From assembly GCA_021817065.1 (NCBI GenBank), contig JAKAWH010000007.1:1-45488 (forward strand): DNA of 45,488 bases. The letters are read 5' to 3'. The translations under genes were made by a program, and so were the position numbers. Below are positions 17,683-25,404 of this stretch, one piece after another; position 1 is the first letter of the stretch; each line of letters begins with the position of its first letter. The notes under the pieces are model-generated. The model was not told where the DNA came from. It worked only from the letters and a program-made list of their open reading frames with translations, and did no database searches. This DNA comes from Actinomycetes bacterium (GTDB taxonomy: Bacteria; Actinomycetota; Acidimicrobiia; Acidimicrobiales; JAKAVM01).

Positions 17683-18074
17683 CCAAGCCCGTCCTCCTCG
17701 ACACGCACGTGTTGCACTGGTGGACAGCCGAGCCCGCGAAGCTGAGCAGACCGGCGAGCGATGCCGTAACCGAGGCCTACGAGCTGGCTGTATCAGCTAT
17801 ATCGTTCTACGAGCTGGCGTGGCTCGCCAAGCACGAGCGCATCGTCCTCAGCATTCCAGTTCGCACGTGGCTGGAGGAGATAGCGAGGGACATCAGGACC
17901 GTGGCCATCACCCCCGCGATTGCGGATACGGCGGCTTCCCTCCCCTCGACCTTCACGGGTGATCCCGCCGATCGGCTCATCTACGCCACCGCGATCGAGT
18001 GCGGATGGCGCTTGGTCACCAAGGACCGCCGCTTGCGCGACCACCGCCACACCCGTCCGATCACGATCTGGTAA
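17679..18074 (+). CDS. VapC-type PIN-domain ribonuclease toxin
   Basis: 131 residues from GTG 17679. PIN acidic residues are visible: Asp8 (LLDTH), Glu45 (FYELAW), Asp98 (GDPADRLIYATA) and Asp116 (VTKDRRLRDH). These coordinate Mg2+ for RNA cleavage, usually of tRNA or rRNA. The pair with Phd/YefM is a common type II toxin-antitoxin combination. All catalytic residues are present, so the toxin looks active. It ends 117 bp before the convergent LmbE gene. Confidence 0.93.
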   Translation: MTKPVLLDTHVLHWWTAEPAKLSRPASDAVTEAYELAVSAISFYELAWLAKHERIVLSIPVRTWLEEIARDIRTVAITPAIADTAASLPSTFTGDPADRLIYATAIECGWRLVTKDRRLRDHRHTRPITIW

Positions 18075-18109
18075 CTCGTCGCCACCAGCTCCGCCCCCAT
18101 TGGATCGGG

Positions 18110-18127
18110 CGCTGCACGCCTGCAGCG
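18110..18127. terminator. hairpin between convergent vapC-like and LmbE genes
   Basis: CGCTGCA-CGCC-TGCAGCG is a perfect 7-bp stem with a 4-nt loop. There is no T tract; it is a candidate terminator by position. Confidence 0.4.
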
Positions 18128-18190
18128 AGTCCGGGGGCATCCTCATTACCGTCGTCCTTCTTGGCGGGGGGCTCCGCCCGCGTCCCTCGA

Positions 18191-19006
18191 TCAGCGCAGG
18201 CCGGCGAAGAGATCGTTCTCCGGGATCGGGCTGCCGGTGTGGTCGCGCACCCGGATGAACTCCTCGATGCAGAACATCTCGGTGAACTCCTCGAGTTCGA
18301 ATTGGGTGAAGAAGATGTTCTCGCCCTGGCTCGCGTGGGCACGCAGAGCACCCAACTTCGCAGCGGCAAAGGAGCGGCAATCGAGGGTGGCAGAGATGTC
18401 TTCGTCGGGCGAGCCGAATCGCTCCTCGTCGATCTCGGGCGGCTCGACGCCGGCCTCGGCCATCTTCTCCCGGAAGACCGCCAGGAGCGACCTCCGGATG
18501 GTGGGGAAGTAGAGCTTCACCGGCGCCGCGTGCCGGTCCAGTGCGGCCATGGTGATGCGGTGGGCTTGGATGTGATCGGGATGGCCGTAGAAGCCGAAGT
18601 CGTCGTAGGTAACCACGACGTCCGGCCGGTACAGCTTCATGAGATCCACCAGAGGCTCTGCAGCTTCGCCGACATCGAGGTTCCAGAAGGCGTCGGGCTC
18701 ATCATTGGCCGGCCACCCCATCATCCCCGAGTCCCGGTAGCCGAGCATCTCCAGATGAGCGATCCCGAGGATCCGGCAGCTCTCCTCCAGCTCGCGCCGG
18801 CGCTCTTCCACTACCTCCGCACCGCGGTGACCGGGCTCCCCCGGCTTGGCACCCCCGAGGCCGTCCCCCATCTCGCCGTTGGTACACGTCACCAGAACCG
18901 TGCGCACCCCTTCCGCCGCGTAGCGAGCCAGGGTTCCTCCTGTCGAGGTCGCCTCGTCATCGGGATGGGCGTGAACAGCCATCAAGGTGAGCGCAGAGTC
19001 GGTCAT
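18191..19006 (-). CDS. LmbE/PIG-L family deacetylase, mycothiol amidase (Mca/MshB)-like
   Basis: 271 residues. The zinc motif AHPDDE (His14, Asp16-Asp17) and the distal HPDH (142-145) are intact. TYDDFGFYGHPDHIQAHR matches the Mca/MshB branch, which handles mycothiol: MshB deacetylates GlcNAc-Ins and Mca cleaves mycothiol S-conjugates. Which one this is cannot be decided by eye. Either would imply that the host uses mycothiol. TACCGT lies 8 nt before the ATG, another candidate leaderless start. It diverges from the response-regulator gene. Confidence 0.88.
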   Translation of the reverse strand: MTDSALTLMAVHAHPDDEATSTGGTLARYAAEGVRTVLVTCTNGEMGDGLGGAKPGEPGHRGAEVVEERRRELEESCRILGIAHLEMLGYRDSGMMGWPANDEPDAFWNLDVGEAAEPLVDLMKLYRPDVVVTYDDFGFYGHPDHIQAHRITMAALDRHAAPVKLYFPTIRRSLLAVFREKMAEAGVEPPEIDEERFGSPDEDISATLDCRSFAAAKLGALRAHASQGENIFFTQFELEEFTEMFCIEEFIRVRDHTGSPIPENDLFAGLR

Positions 19007-19014
19007 CGGTGCAT

Positions 19015-19020
19015 ACGGTA
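19015..19020 (-). promoter_or_regulatory. -10 element (TACCGT) for the LmbE gene
   Basis: Minus-strand TACCGT ends 8 nt before the ATG at 19006, and no ribosome binding site is visible between them. Confidence 0.4.
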
Positions 19021-19078
19021 GCCGTTGCCCGTGTGGTCACGTAACCGGAGCGCAACCGATCCGAGCCATCATAGAAGG

Positions 19079-19735
19079 ATGCGCGTGCTCGTCGTCGAGG
19101 ACGATAGGGAGTTGGCCGAAGCCATCGCGACCGGACTCCGGCGCTCCTCGATGGCCGTTGACCTGGCCTTCGACGGGCTCGACGGGCTCGACAAGGCCAT
19201 GGTGAACGACTACGACGTGGTGGTGCTGGACCGGGACCTGCCCGGCCTCCACGGCGACCGGGTGTGCCGGAACCTCGTCGAAGCCGGCCGGCGCAACGGT
19301 GTGCTCATGCTCACCGCCTCCTCCACCATCGACGACCGGGTCGACGGCCTCGGAATCGGTGCCGACGATTACCTGGTGAAGCCCTTCGCCTTTGCCGAGT
19401 TGGTCGCACGCATCGGAGCTCTGGCCCGCCGCTCCCAGCCGGCAGTGCCACCGGTAATTGCCGTGGACGATCTGAAGATCGACACCGCCCACCGGCGAGC
19501 TTCGCGGGGAGGAGCAGACCTCGACCTGAGTCCCAAGGAGTTCGGCGTCCTGGAAGTCCTCGCCTCCTCCCGCGGACGGGTTGTCTCCGCCGAAGAGCTC
19601 CTCGAGCGTGTGTGGGACGAGGCGGCCGACCCCTTCACCTCCGCGGTCAAAGTCACCGTAAGCCGTCTCAGGGAGAAGCTCGGCGCGCCGCCGGTGATCG
19701 AAACGGTCCCGCGGGCAGGATACCGGGTGGCGTGA
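19079..19735 (+). CDS. OmpR/PhoB-type response regulator
   Basis: 218 residues from ATG 19079. The receiver domain starts MRVLVVEDD, has the phosphoacceptor Asp51 (VVVLDRDLPG) and ends in the KPF motif. A winged-helix DNA-binding domain follows (LSPKEFGVLEVLAS ... VKVTVSRLREKLG ... ETVPRAGYRVA). The stop overlaps the kinase start (GTGA), making a standard two-component pair. The longer open frame upstream adds residues with no family similarity and was not used. Confidence 0.95.
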   Translation: MRVLVVEDDRELAEAIATGLRRSSMAVDLAFDGLDGLDKAMVNDYDVVVLDRDLPGLHGDRVCRNLVEAGRRNGVLMLTASSTIDDRVDGLGIGADDYLVKPFAFAELVARIGALARRSQPAVPPVIAVDDLKIDTAHRRASRGGADLDLSPKEFGVLEVLASSRGRVVSAEELLERVWDEAADPFTSAVKVTVSRLREKLGAPPVIETVPRAGYRVA

Positions 19736-21222
19736 CGCGCCTCACTCTTCGCCGATTCCTCCCGCGCAGGTCGGTACGCCTGCGCCTGACGCTTGTCTAC
19801 AGCGCCCTCTTCCTCGTGTCGGGCGCGGTGCTGGTCGGAATCACCTACGGCATGGTCGATCGCGCCACCAGCGACGCACCTTTCCTCCGCGGGGACCATC
19901 CCGTCGCACGTTTCATCCACCACGTCCCGCTCGGGATCGGTTTCGGCAGCGGAACGGCCTCGGCCCAGCCAGGTTCGCCAGGCCAGAAATCCGGTGCGGG
20001 CGCGACGCCCGTTCTGATCCCCGGAACCAGCGCGAACCGGGCGATCATCAGTGCCCCCGGGGGGACGGATCCCGGGCAGTCCGTCACCATCTACGCCAAC
20101 GGCGGCCAGCGGTTCGTCAAAGCAATCGTGAACGGCAAGGCCGTGCGCATCCCAATTCCCCGGTGGCTGGCGTCCGGAAATCCACCCACCGCCAAACAGA
20201 TCCAGGACCAGGTTCGCATCCTTCACGAACAAGCTGTCCACTATCACGACGACGAGATGCACCAGCTCCTCCTCTATTCCGGGATCGCGCTCGGATTCAT
20301 TGCCCTGCTCTCTGTCGTGCTCGGCTGGATTATCGGTGGGAAGGTTCTCCGGCCGGTTCACACCATCACCAGTGCCGCCCGGGACATCTCGGCTACCAAC
20401 TTGCACGAGAGGATCGGCCTCGACGGACCCGAAGACGAACTGAAGGAATTGGGCGACACTTTTGATGCGCTGCTCGAGCGTCTGGAAAAGTCGTTCGACA
20501 CCCAGAGGCAATTCGTCGCCAATGCCTCGCATGAACTGCGCACTCCATTGGCGCGCCAGCGAACATTGATCGAGGTCGCCCTCGCCGATCCCGATGCCGG
20601 AGCCGACTCACTGCGGGCAATGTCGGAGCGAGTACTGGCGGCCGGCGAGGAGCAGGAAAGGCTCATCGAATCGTTGCTGGTGCTGGCAACCTCCGAGCGG
20701 GGCTTGGGCACGAGAGAGCCACTCGACCTCGCCTCGGTCGCCCAAGAGGTAGTCTGCACCCGCCAAACCGAAGCCGAGATGCGCGGATTGCGGATCGATG
20801 TCTCGCTCCGCCCCGCCATAACCGCCGGCAGCCCGCACCTCGCCCATCGCCTCATCGCGAACCTGCTCGACAATGCCCTCCGGTACAACGAGGAAGGGGG
20901 TTGGATCCGGATAACCACCGGAACGAGAGATAGCCAGGCGCTCCTCTCGATCTCCAACACGGGACAGGTGATCCCCGATGCCGAGATCGATCGTCTCTTC
21001 CTCCCGTTCCAGCGCATCGGCGCCGCGCGCACGGGACCCTCCGACGGCCACGGGTTGGGGCTCTCCATCGTCACCTCGATCGCCGAGGCGCACGACGCAG
21101 TTCTAATCGCTCGAGCGCGCCCCCGAGGTGGATTAGACATCGAAGTCGGCTTCCCACTTCGCGAAGAACTGCCGGGCAGGCGACCCGAAGCGCAGGGGGC
21201 CCTAGCTCCGGCGTCGGCCTGA
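19732..21222 (+). CDS. sensor histidine kinase (HAMP-HisKA-HATPase)
   Basis: 496 residues from GTG 19732. Membrane helices lie near 20-40 and 178-200, flanking an extracytoplasmic domain of about 135 residues rich in Gly and Pro. HAMP follows (VLRPVHTITSAARDIS). The H-box FVANASHELRTPLA places the phosphorylated His at 267. The N-box is LLDNALRYN and the G-box DGHGLGLSIV. It should phosphorylate the regulator encoded just upstream. The sensor domain is not one I recognise, so the signal is unknown. An open frame reaching back to 19264 is the out-of-frame shadow of the regulator. Confidence 0.95.
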   Translation: MTRLTLRRFLPRRSVRLRLTLVYSALFLVSGAVLVGITYGMVDRATSDAPFLRGDHPVARFIHHVPLGIGFGSGTASAQPGSPGQKSGAGATPVLIPGTSANRAIISAPGGTDPGQSVTIYANGGQRFVKAIVNGKAVRIPIPRWLASGNPPTAKQIQDQVRILHEQAVHYHDDEMHQLLLYSGIALGFIALLSVVLGWIIGGKVLRPVHTITSAARDISATNLHERIGLDGPEDELKELGDTFDALLERLEKSFDTQRQFVANASHELRTPLARQRTLIEVALADPDAGADSLRAMSERVLAAGEEQERLIESLLVLATSERGLGTREPLDLASVAQEVVCTRQTEAEMRGLRIDVSLRPAITAGSPHLAHRLIANLLDNALRYNEEGGWIRITTGTRDSQALLSISNTGQVIPDAEIDRLFLPFQRIGAARTGPSDGHGLGLSIVTSIAEAHDAVLIARARPRGGLDIEVGFPLREELPGRRPEAQGALAPASA

Positions 21223-21294
21223 ACTTCCGGTCACAGCGCGACGACCTCCTCGGCTTCGACGTCATGGCCGCGCGACGAACCGGAAAGGCGGTCC

Positions 21295-21921
21295 TCAGGG
21301 CGTAGCCGGCCGGATATACCCGTTAGAAACGATCATTTGAGCATTGGATCGGTACGCCTCCGGATCGGTTGGGGTCCAGGTGGCCAATCCGTCCACATAC
21401 CGGTTGTACATGCAAAAGGCAGCGGCGATAAGAACTGCATCGTGGATTTCGACGTCGGTCGCTCCCTGTTCACGAGCCCTGTCAACCTCGGACTCGGTTA
21501 CCGACTTGCCTCCCTGCCGGACCTTGTCGGCGATGGCGAGCAGGGCCTTCAACTTGCCGGAAACCGGAGCGCCGGTGTAGTCGGAGCACACCGCATCGAC
21601 GATCTCTTCCCCCTCGTCCATCTGGAGAGCGGCGAAGGCTCCATGCGAACGCGCGCAGAATTCGCAGTCGTTGGCCCGGGACACGAAGGCGGCGATGAGC
21701 TCACGCTCACCGCGAGAAAGCGTCGATTCCCCCCGAAGGAGCGCTTCGGCCAGCTCCTGGAGGGGCTTGGCGGTCACCGGACGGAATGCCAGTGTGTCGG
21801 CGCTGCGGAGCTCAAACGAACGGTTCGGAGGGGAAGCGCCACCTCCCGGACGAGGGAAATCTGGAGCGGTACACGAACTGGCTCGATGCACAATCGCGAA
21901 TTGATCGGATCGACCGATCAC
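21295..21921 (-). CDS. AhpD-like (carboxymuconolactone decarboxylase family) peroxidase-related protein
   Basis: 208 residues from GTG 21921; an internal GTG at 21891 is also possible. The AhpD-type motif is ELIAAFVSRANDCEFCARSHG, with Cys86, Cys89 and His93 plus Glu74 upstream. In this family the CxxC reduces peroxides or acts in related redox chemistry. AFRPVTAKPLQELAEALL and CMYNRYVDGLATWTP are typical of the 'uncharacterised peroxidase-related' branch. The first 45 residues are not recognisable, so the start is uncertain. The gene is convergent with the histidine kinase and borders the accessory island. Confidence 0.85.
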   Translation of the reverse strand: MIGRSDQFAIVHRASSCTAPDFPRPGGGASPPNRSFELRSADTLAFRPVTAKPLQELAEALLRGESTLSRGERELIAAFVSRANDCEFCARSHGAFAALQMDEGEEIVDAVCSDYTGAPVSGKLKALLAIADKVRQGGKSVTESEVDRAREQGATDVEIHDAVLIAAAFCMYNRYVDGLATWTPTDPEAYRSNAQMIVSNGYIRPATP

Positions 21922-22157
21922 GAGAGATGTTCGTCAAGTAGACCGGGATACCTGGGCGGACGCCATTGCCGGACACCGATTCCCATCGACGATAGGACCC
22001 GTGCCGTCGAATCCAGGAGCCGGCCCGGCAGCGATGATCTCTCAGGAGAGCTTCCCCAATCGGGTTGACAAGTTCCGTGCAGAGGGTACTTCCGGGCTCC
22101 AGATCAGAACCGGCCTATTACCCCTCACCGACCTTTCCACGTGTCAGACATTCGTAG

Positions 22158-22163
22158 TACACT
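22158..22163 (+). promoter_or_regulatory. -10 element (TACACT) of the BrnT/BrnA-like operon
   Basis: TACACT is followed by 6 nt and then GTG at 22170, giving a probable leaderless start. The preceding 235 bp (21922-22157) hold a TTGACA at 22065 but no clear -10 partner and no gene I can support. Confidence 0.5.
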
Positions 22164-22169
22164 CAACTG

Positions 22170-22475
22170 GTGTCATCCGGAGGCGAGCTCGACTGGCGAT
22201 ACCGAGGTGAGTACATCGCCACCCGGTCCGCTCGTCATCCCGGGGACACCGACATACAAACGGCGTGGGCCGACGAGGCGTTCGCCGATCCGGATGCCCT
22301 CATCGATTCACCCGATCCGGCATCGCAGACCGGCAAGACCGATCGGCTCGTCGGGTACTCACCGGCTGCCCGCATGGTGATCGTCGTGGTCTACCTGCGC
22401 GACGAGAAGATCGGGGTGAGCGCTTGGAAGGCCAACGAGACACAGACCCACCGCTACTGGGAGACACGAGGATGA
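22170..22475 (+). CDS. BrnT-like toxin (RelE-fold type), toxin-first pair
   Basis: About 101 residues from GTG 22170. The pattern WADEAFADPDALIDSPDP, then GYSPAARMVIVVVYL, then SAWKANETQTHRYWE resembles BrnT and related small ribonuclease toxins with a RelE-like fold. The stop overlaps the next ATG as ATGA. The next gene encodes a ribbon-helix-helix protein, matching the toxin-then-antitoxin order of brnTA. Similarity to BrnT proper is moderate, so this is a related family rather than a certain BrnT. Confidence 0.75.
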   Translation: MSSGGELDWRYRGEYIATRSARHPGDTDIQTAWADEAFADPDALIDSPDPASQTGKTDRLVGYSPAARMVIVVVYLRDEKIGVSAWKANETQTHRYWETRG

Positions 22476-22795
22476 AGAAGAAGGAACGCGAAGACATCAT
22501 CAGAGCCGAAACGGAAGCATCGGAAGCGACGAGGGACGCTCCCCTCTCCGATCGCGCGTTTCGCAAAGGAGGTACGCGCTCGGTCGTCTACTCCGTTCGC
22601 CTGACGCCGGAACAGACCGAGGAGATCCAGCGGATCGCCGACGAATCAGGCGTTCCGGCGTCGGGAATCGTGCGCGAGTGGGTGCTCCAGGGTTTGGCAC
22701 ATGAACGGGAGCCTTCGAACGTCGACGCGCTTGTCGACACACTTTCTCGTGACGTGGATCGATTGCGGAGGCGGCTCGGGCGCAAGGCGTCTTGA
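22472..22795 (+). CDS. ribbon-helix-helix (CopG/BrnA-like) antitoxin
   Basis: 107 residues from ATG 22472. A charged N-terminal half (KKKEREDIIRAETEASE) precedes a ribbon-helix-helix core: SVVYSVRLTPEQTEEIQRIADESGVPASGIVREWV. The C-terminus is a predicted helix (VDTLSRDVDRLRRRLG). The N-terminal part probably contacts the toxin and the RHH dimer binds the shared promoter at 22158. Translation is coupled to the toxin gene. Confidence 0.82.
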   Translation: MKKKEREDIIRAETEASEATRDAPLSDRAFRKGGTRSVVYSVRLTPEQTEEIQRIADESGVPASGIVREWVLQGLAHEREPSNVDALVDTLSRDVDRLRRRLGRKAS

Positions 22796-22832
22796 GACGA
22801 CCCTACCGAAGATCACTCCACGATACGAAAGA

Positions 22833-23690
22833 TCACGAGCCGACACGACGGCTACGCCCATGGCTACGGGCACGGCTACGCCTCCCGTTGAAAGATCGCT
22901 GACCTGCTCTTTCTTGCGCGCAGGCGTAGCCGCATCGCCGATGCAAGTGTAGAATTTCTTCCGCGTATGCAATGTGATCCTCGGGTCGCTGCCCGGCTGC
23001 CTGATGCGAGACCCACAGTTCGAGATTGTCCAGATTGTTGTCAAGAGTATTGCCATTCTTGGGATGGACCGTCTCGCCATGAAGCAGTGGCCGTCCGAGC
23101 GCTTGGGCCATGACAAGCCGGTGCTCAAGAACATACCCCTTTCGATTTGCCATTGGACTTTCGGGAGCCGGCACCATTCGGTACTTGTCGAGCCTTCCGC
23201 CTCGTGTCCTCACTTTCACGAAATACGGACGCCGACTTTCTTTCCATCCGTTCCCGCTTCGTCGCGCGGGCCCAGGTCGGCCGACGTCTCCGAACAATCG
23301 CAAGCGACGGCGATGCATCGGGCACAGTCCTCCGTCTTGCTGTAGCCGATCGCATCCCTCCACCTTGCAAGCCCCGTAATTCTCCCGCTGTTGGCGTCGA
23401 TAGTGCATTGTACAGAGCCCGGCTGAATGAACGGATCTAGAGCACCCGGATATTCGGCAACATTTGCCCTTTGAGTTCTTCCTGGCATATTCGCCTCGCG
23501 ATTTCTCCTTGCTGCAGTCGGCACATGCCGCCTTGGGACGTTGAGTACCGTACCGGTTATCCACGTACCAGCCGAACATTGATATCGGAAGCTCGGTAAA
23601 ACATCGGGAACAGGTCTTACTGTTTCGGCCGATCCATGTGGGCGCGATTGGGTATCGCTTAGATGATCCCGGTGGACGCGAGTAAGGCAA
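22833..23690 (-). CDS. HNH endonuclease with multiple zinc knuckles
   Basis: 285 residues from TTG 23690, the only start codon in frame after an upstream stop. The N-terminus has CSRC (27-30) and CADC (56-59). Two knuckles of the form Cx4-5Cx9LCxxH follow: Cys78/Cys83/Cys93/His96 and Cys108/Cys113/Cys123/His126. The C-terminal HNH core is GYVLEHRLVMAQALGRPL, then TVHPKNGNTLDNNLDNLELW, with His190, His209 and conserved Asn residues. Such proteins are frequent in phages and integrative elements as homing or packaging-associated nucleases. Composition is less GC-rich than the flanks. The Arg-rich tail after residue 250 looks non-conserved. Confidence 0.82.
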   Translation of the reverse strand: MPYSRPPGSSKRYPIAPTWIGRNSKTCSRCFTELPISMFGWYVDNRYGTQRPKAACADCSKEKSRGEYARKNSKGKCCRISGCSRSVHSAGLCTMHYRRQQRENYGACKVEGCDRLQQDGGLCPMHRRRLRLFGDVGRPGPARRSGNGWKESRRPYFVKVRTRGGRLDKYRMVPAPESPMANRKGYVLEHRLVMAQALGRPLLHGETVHPKNGNTLDNNLDNLELWVSHQAAGQRPEDHIAYAEEILHLHRRCGYACAQERAGQRSFNGRRSRARSHGRSRRVGS

Positions 23691-23715
23691 TTCTTGCCCT
23701 CGTGCGTCAGGTTCT

Positions 23716-23985
23716 TCAATTCACTCGGCAGGGTACGCCTTGTGAGAATGCAATATCTCGTGGAACCGCTTCAACTTCGAGGTCGAAGCCAAGTGCGTTG
23801 ACTATGCGTTCCAATGTCGAAATGCTCGGGCTGACACCTCCCGCTTCCAGACGAGCGATCGCAGGCTGTTGCCCTTCAATGCGTTCGGCAAGCTCACGTT
23901 GGGAAATGCCGACCGACTCTCGGAGCTCACGAAGGAAGGCACCAGTGGAGATCGATTGTGGTGTCGGCGTGCATGAGGAACTCAT
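23716..23985 (-). CDS. XRE-family helix-turn-helix regulator
   Basis: 89 residues. The DNA-binding domain is FLRELRESVGISQRELAERIEGQQPAIARLEAGGVSPSISTLERIVNALG, the usual Cro/C1 five-helix fold. A short tail follows (FDLEVEAVP). It lies 10 bp downstream of the integrase stop on the same strand, so it may be read with the integrase or from the AT-rich spot at 23986-24003 (TATAACATATTTATT on the minus strand). It could be a small repressor of the element or the antitoxin of a lost HigB-like toxin. Confidence 0.88.
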   Translation of the reverse strand: MSSSCTPTPQSISTGAFLRELRESVGISQRELAERIEGQQPAIARLEAGGVSPSISTLERIVNALGFDLEVEAVPRDIAFSQGVPCRVN

Positions 23986-23995
23986 AATAAATATG

Positions 23996-25150
23996 TTATA
24001 CCATGCTAGCGGTTAATGCGAATATCTGCCGTGCCACCGTCTCGGCCGCTGCGGCGTCCAGAGCGGGAGAAACGTGGCTGTAGATGTCGAGGGTGATCGC
24101 AATGGTCGAATGACCCAGGCGGTCGCTGACGACCTTGGGGTGTACACCTGCGGTGAGAGCGAGGGTGGCCCAGGTGTGGCGGAGGCTGTGCGGGCCGCGC
24201 AGTGCCGGCAGACCCGAATCCCGGACGTGGCGCTGGAAAGCGTCGGTAAAGCGGTCTGGATGGAGTGGTGAACCGTTGACGTCGCAGAAGACCAGGGCAT
24301 CGGGAGCCTTCCGGCGGCCGATGGCCATCTGCTCTTCAAGCTGGTGCTTACGGTGGGCTCGGAGCACCGCTACCGTGTGCTCGTCCAGCATGACGTTCCG
24401 GCGGCTCTTCGGCGTCTTGGTCGGACCGACGAATACCCGGTCGTGCATTGTGGTGATGGACTGGGTGACAGAGAGCCTGCCGATCTTGAGGTCCACCTCC
24501 GACCATCGCAGACCCATCACTTCTCCGCGACGCATGCCGGTCGTCGCCAGGAGCACGTAGGCGGCGTACAGGCGATCCTTCGACACGTGCTCTAGGAAGC
24601 GGCCGACGTCCTCGGCTGTCCAGGTCATCATGTCCTTCCGAGCGATCGAGGGCGCCTTCGCCGCATGGGCGGCATTGCGTGGCACCATACCCAACCTCTC
24701 GGCATCGGACAGTGCCCGGTGCAAGACGACATGACAATTCCGCACCGTCTTCGGCTCCAGCGGCTTGCCGTGCTTGCCACCATGGTCGATGAGTGCCGCG
24801 TATGCCGCTTCCACCTGCAACGGGGCGAGGGCCTGGAGCTTGACCGCACCGATCTCCCGGGAGAGCCGCTGGACGGCGAGCGAGTAGCTAATCCACGTCG
24901 TCGGCCGCAGGGACGACTTGACGCTCCCGAGCCACCCTTCGAGATATTCCCCCACCGTCGCCTTCGAGTTCGGAACGTAGGTGCCCGCATGCACCGATGC
25001 GATCGTCTCGTGGAGAGCCCCCTCGGCCTCCTTGCGCGTGGCGAAGCCGCCCTTTGTCTTCTGCCGGCGGCGACCCGACATGGGGTCGACACCGACGTCG
25101 ACGGTGTAGGCCCACTTCTTCCCGTCACGGCGATACACCCTGCCCTGCAT
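23996..25150 (-). CDS. tyrosine site-specific integrase
   Basis: 384 residues from ATG 25150 (GGAG 12 bases upstream); ATG 25183 is a possible earlier start. An open frame reaching 25285 reads through the tRNA and was rejected. It has the phage-integrase layout: an N-terminal arm-binding domain (VYRRDGKKWAYTVDVG ... KTKGGFATRKEAE), a SAM-like core-binding domain (TVGEYLEGWL), then the catalytic domain. Catalytic residues are all present: Arg207 (TTGMRRGE), Lys near 245, His321 and Arg324 (HSLRH), His347 (RLGHST) and Tyr357 (LDIYSHV). It should integrate into the adjacent tRNA-Leu 3' end. Confidence 0.95.
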   Translation of the reverse strand: MQGRVYRRDGKKWAYTVDVGVDPMSGRRRQKTKGGFATRKEAEGALHETIASVHAGTYVPNSKATVGEYLEGWLGSVKSSLRPTTWISYSLAVQRLSREIGAVKLQALAPLQVEAAYAALIDHGGKHGKPLEPKTVRNCHVVLHRALSDAERLGMVPRNAAHAAKAPSIARKDMMTWTAEDVGRFLEHVSKDRLYAAYVLLATTGMRRGEVMGLRWSEVDLKIGRLSVTQSITTMHDRVFVGPTKTPKSRRNVMLDEHTVAVLRAHRKHQLEEQMAIGRRKAPDALVFCDVNGSPLHPDRFTDAFQRHVRDSGLPALRGPHSLRHTWATLALTAGVHPKVVSDRLGHSTIAITLDIYSHVSPALDAAAAETVARQIFALTASMV

Positions 25151-25260
25151 TGCGTCAGGATAACTCCACCCTGTGACAACCATCCGTGAGCATTTCGTGA
25201 GCAAATCGCGGTTTGTTGCTAGGGCCACGCCGACCTCAATCGCAAAGGAGCAGCTAGAGG

Positions 25261-25346
25261 TGCCCGGGGTGGGATTCGAACCCACACGGCCCGTTAGGGC
25301 CAGGGGGGTTTAAGCCCCCCGCGGCTACCAGTTACGCCACCCGGGC
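25261..25346 (-). tRNA. tRNA-Leu (anticodon TAA), probable attB
   Basis: Class II tRNA on the minus strand. Acceptor GCCCGGG pairs with CCCGGGC with discriminator A. The anticodon stem is GGGGG/CCCCC around the loop CTTAAAC, giving TAA. A long variable arm (TGGCCC...GGGCC) and T arm GTGGG-TTCGAAT-CCCAC follow. CCA is not encoded (the next bases are CCT). The tRNA looks intact, as expected when an integrase rebuilds its target. Confidence 0.96.
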
Positions 25347-25366
25347 TTGGCAATAACAGTACCCGG

Positions 25367-25396
25367 CGAGGTTTCCGGGCGGGTCCGGTAACCTCG
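25367..25396 (-). terminator. hairpin between two-CW gene and tRNA-Leu
   Basis: On the minus strand the stem CGAGGTT/AACCTCG encloses a second CCGG/CCGG pairing, 30 nt in all. It lies just after the two-CW stop and before the tRNA. No T tract follows. Confidence 0.45.
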
Positions 25397-25404
25397 TTCG
25401 CTGC

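Larger units (their letters stand above)
22158..25268. mobile_element. candidate integrative element next to tRNA-Leu(TAA)
   Basis: A tyrosine integrase starts 111 bp from the 3' end of a tRNA-Leu gene and reads away from it. Behind it lie an XRE regulator, an HNH nuclease with zinc knuckles and a BrnT/BrnA-like pair. GC falls locally (31 of 60 bases at 23461-23520) against about 65-75% in flanking genes. tRNA 3' ends are usual attB sites for such integrases. I could not find a second copy of the tRNA 3' end, so the left boundary given here is only the start of the accessory-looking genes. The element may be decayed. Confidence 0.45.

Noticed and set aside
19264-19731. Upstream extension of the histidine kinase gene
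   Set aside because: It is the out-of-frame shadow of the response regulator; the GTG at 19732 overlaps the regulator stop, as is normal for such pairs.
21922-25260. Second attachment site (direct repeat of the tRNA-Leu 3' end)
   Set aside because: Looked for by eye and no convincing repeat was found; a computed search is needed before claiming att sites.
25151-25285. N-terminal extension of the integrase
   Set aside because: The extra residues (SNPTPGTS...) are translated from the tRNA-Leu 3' end; family similarity starts near the ATG at 25150.
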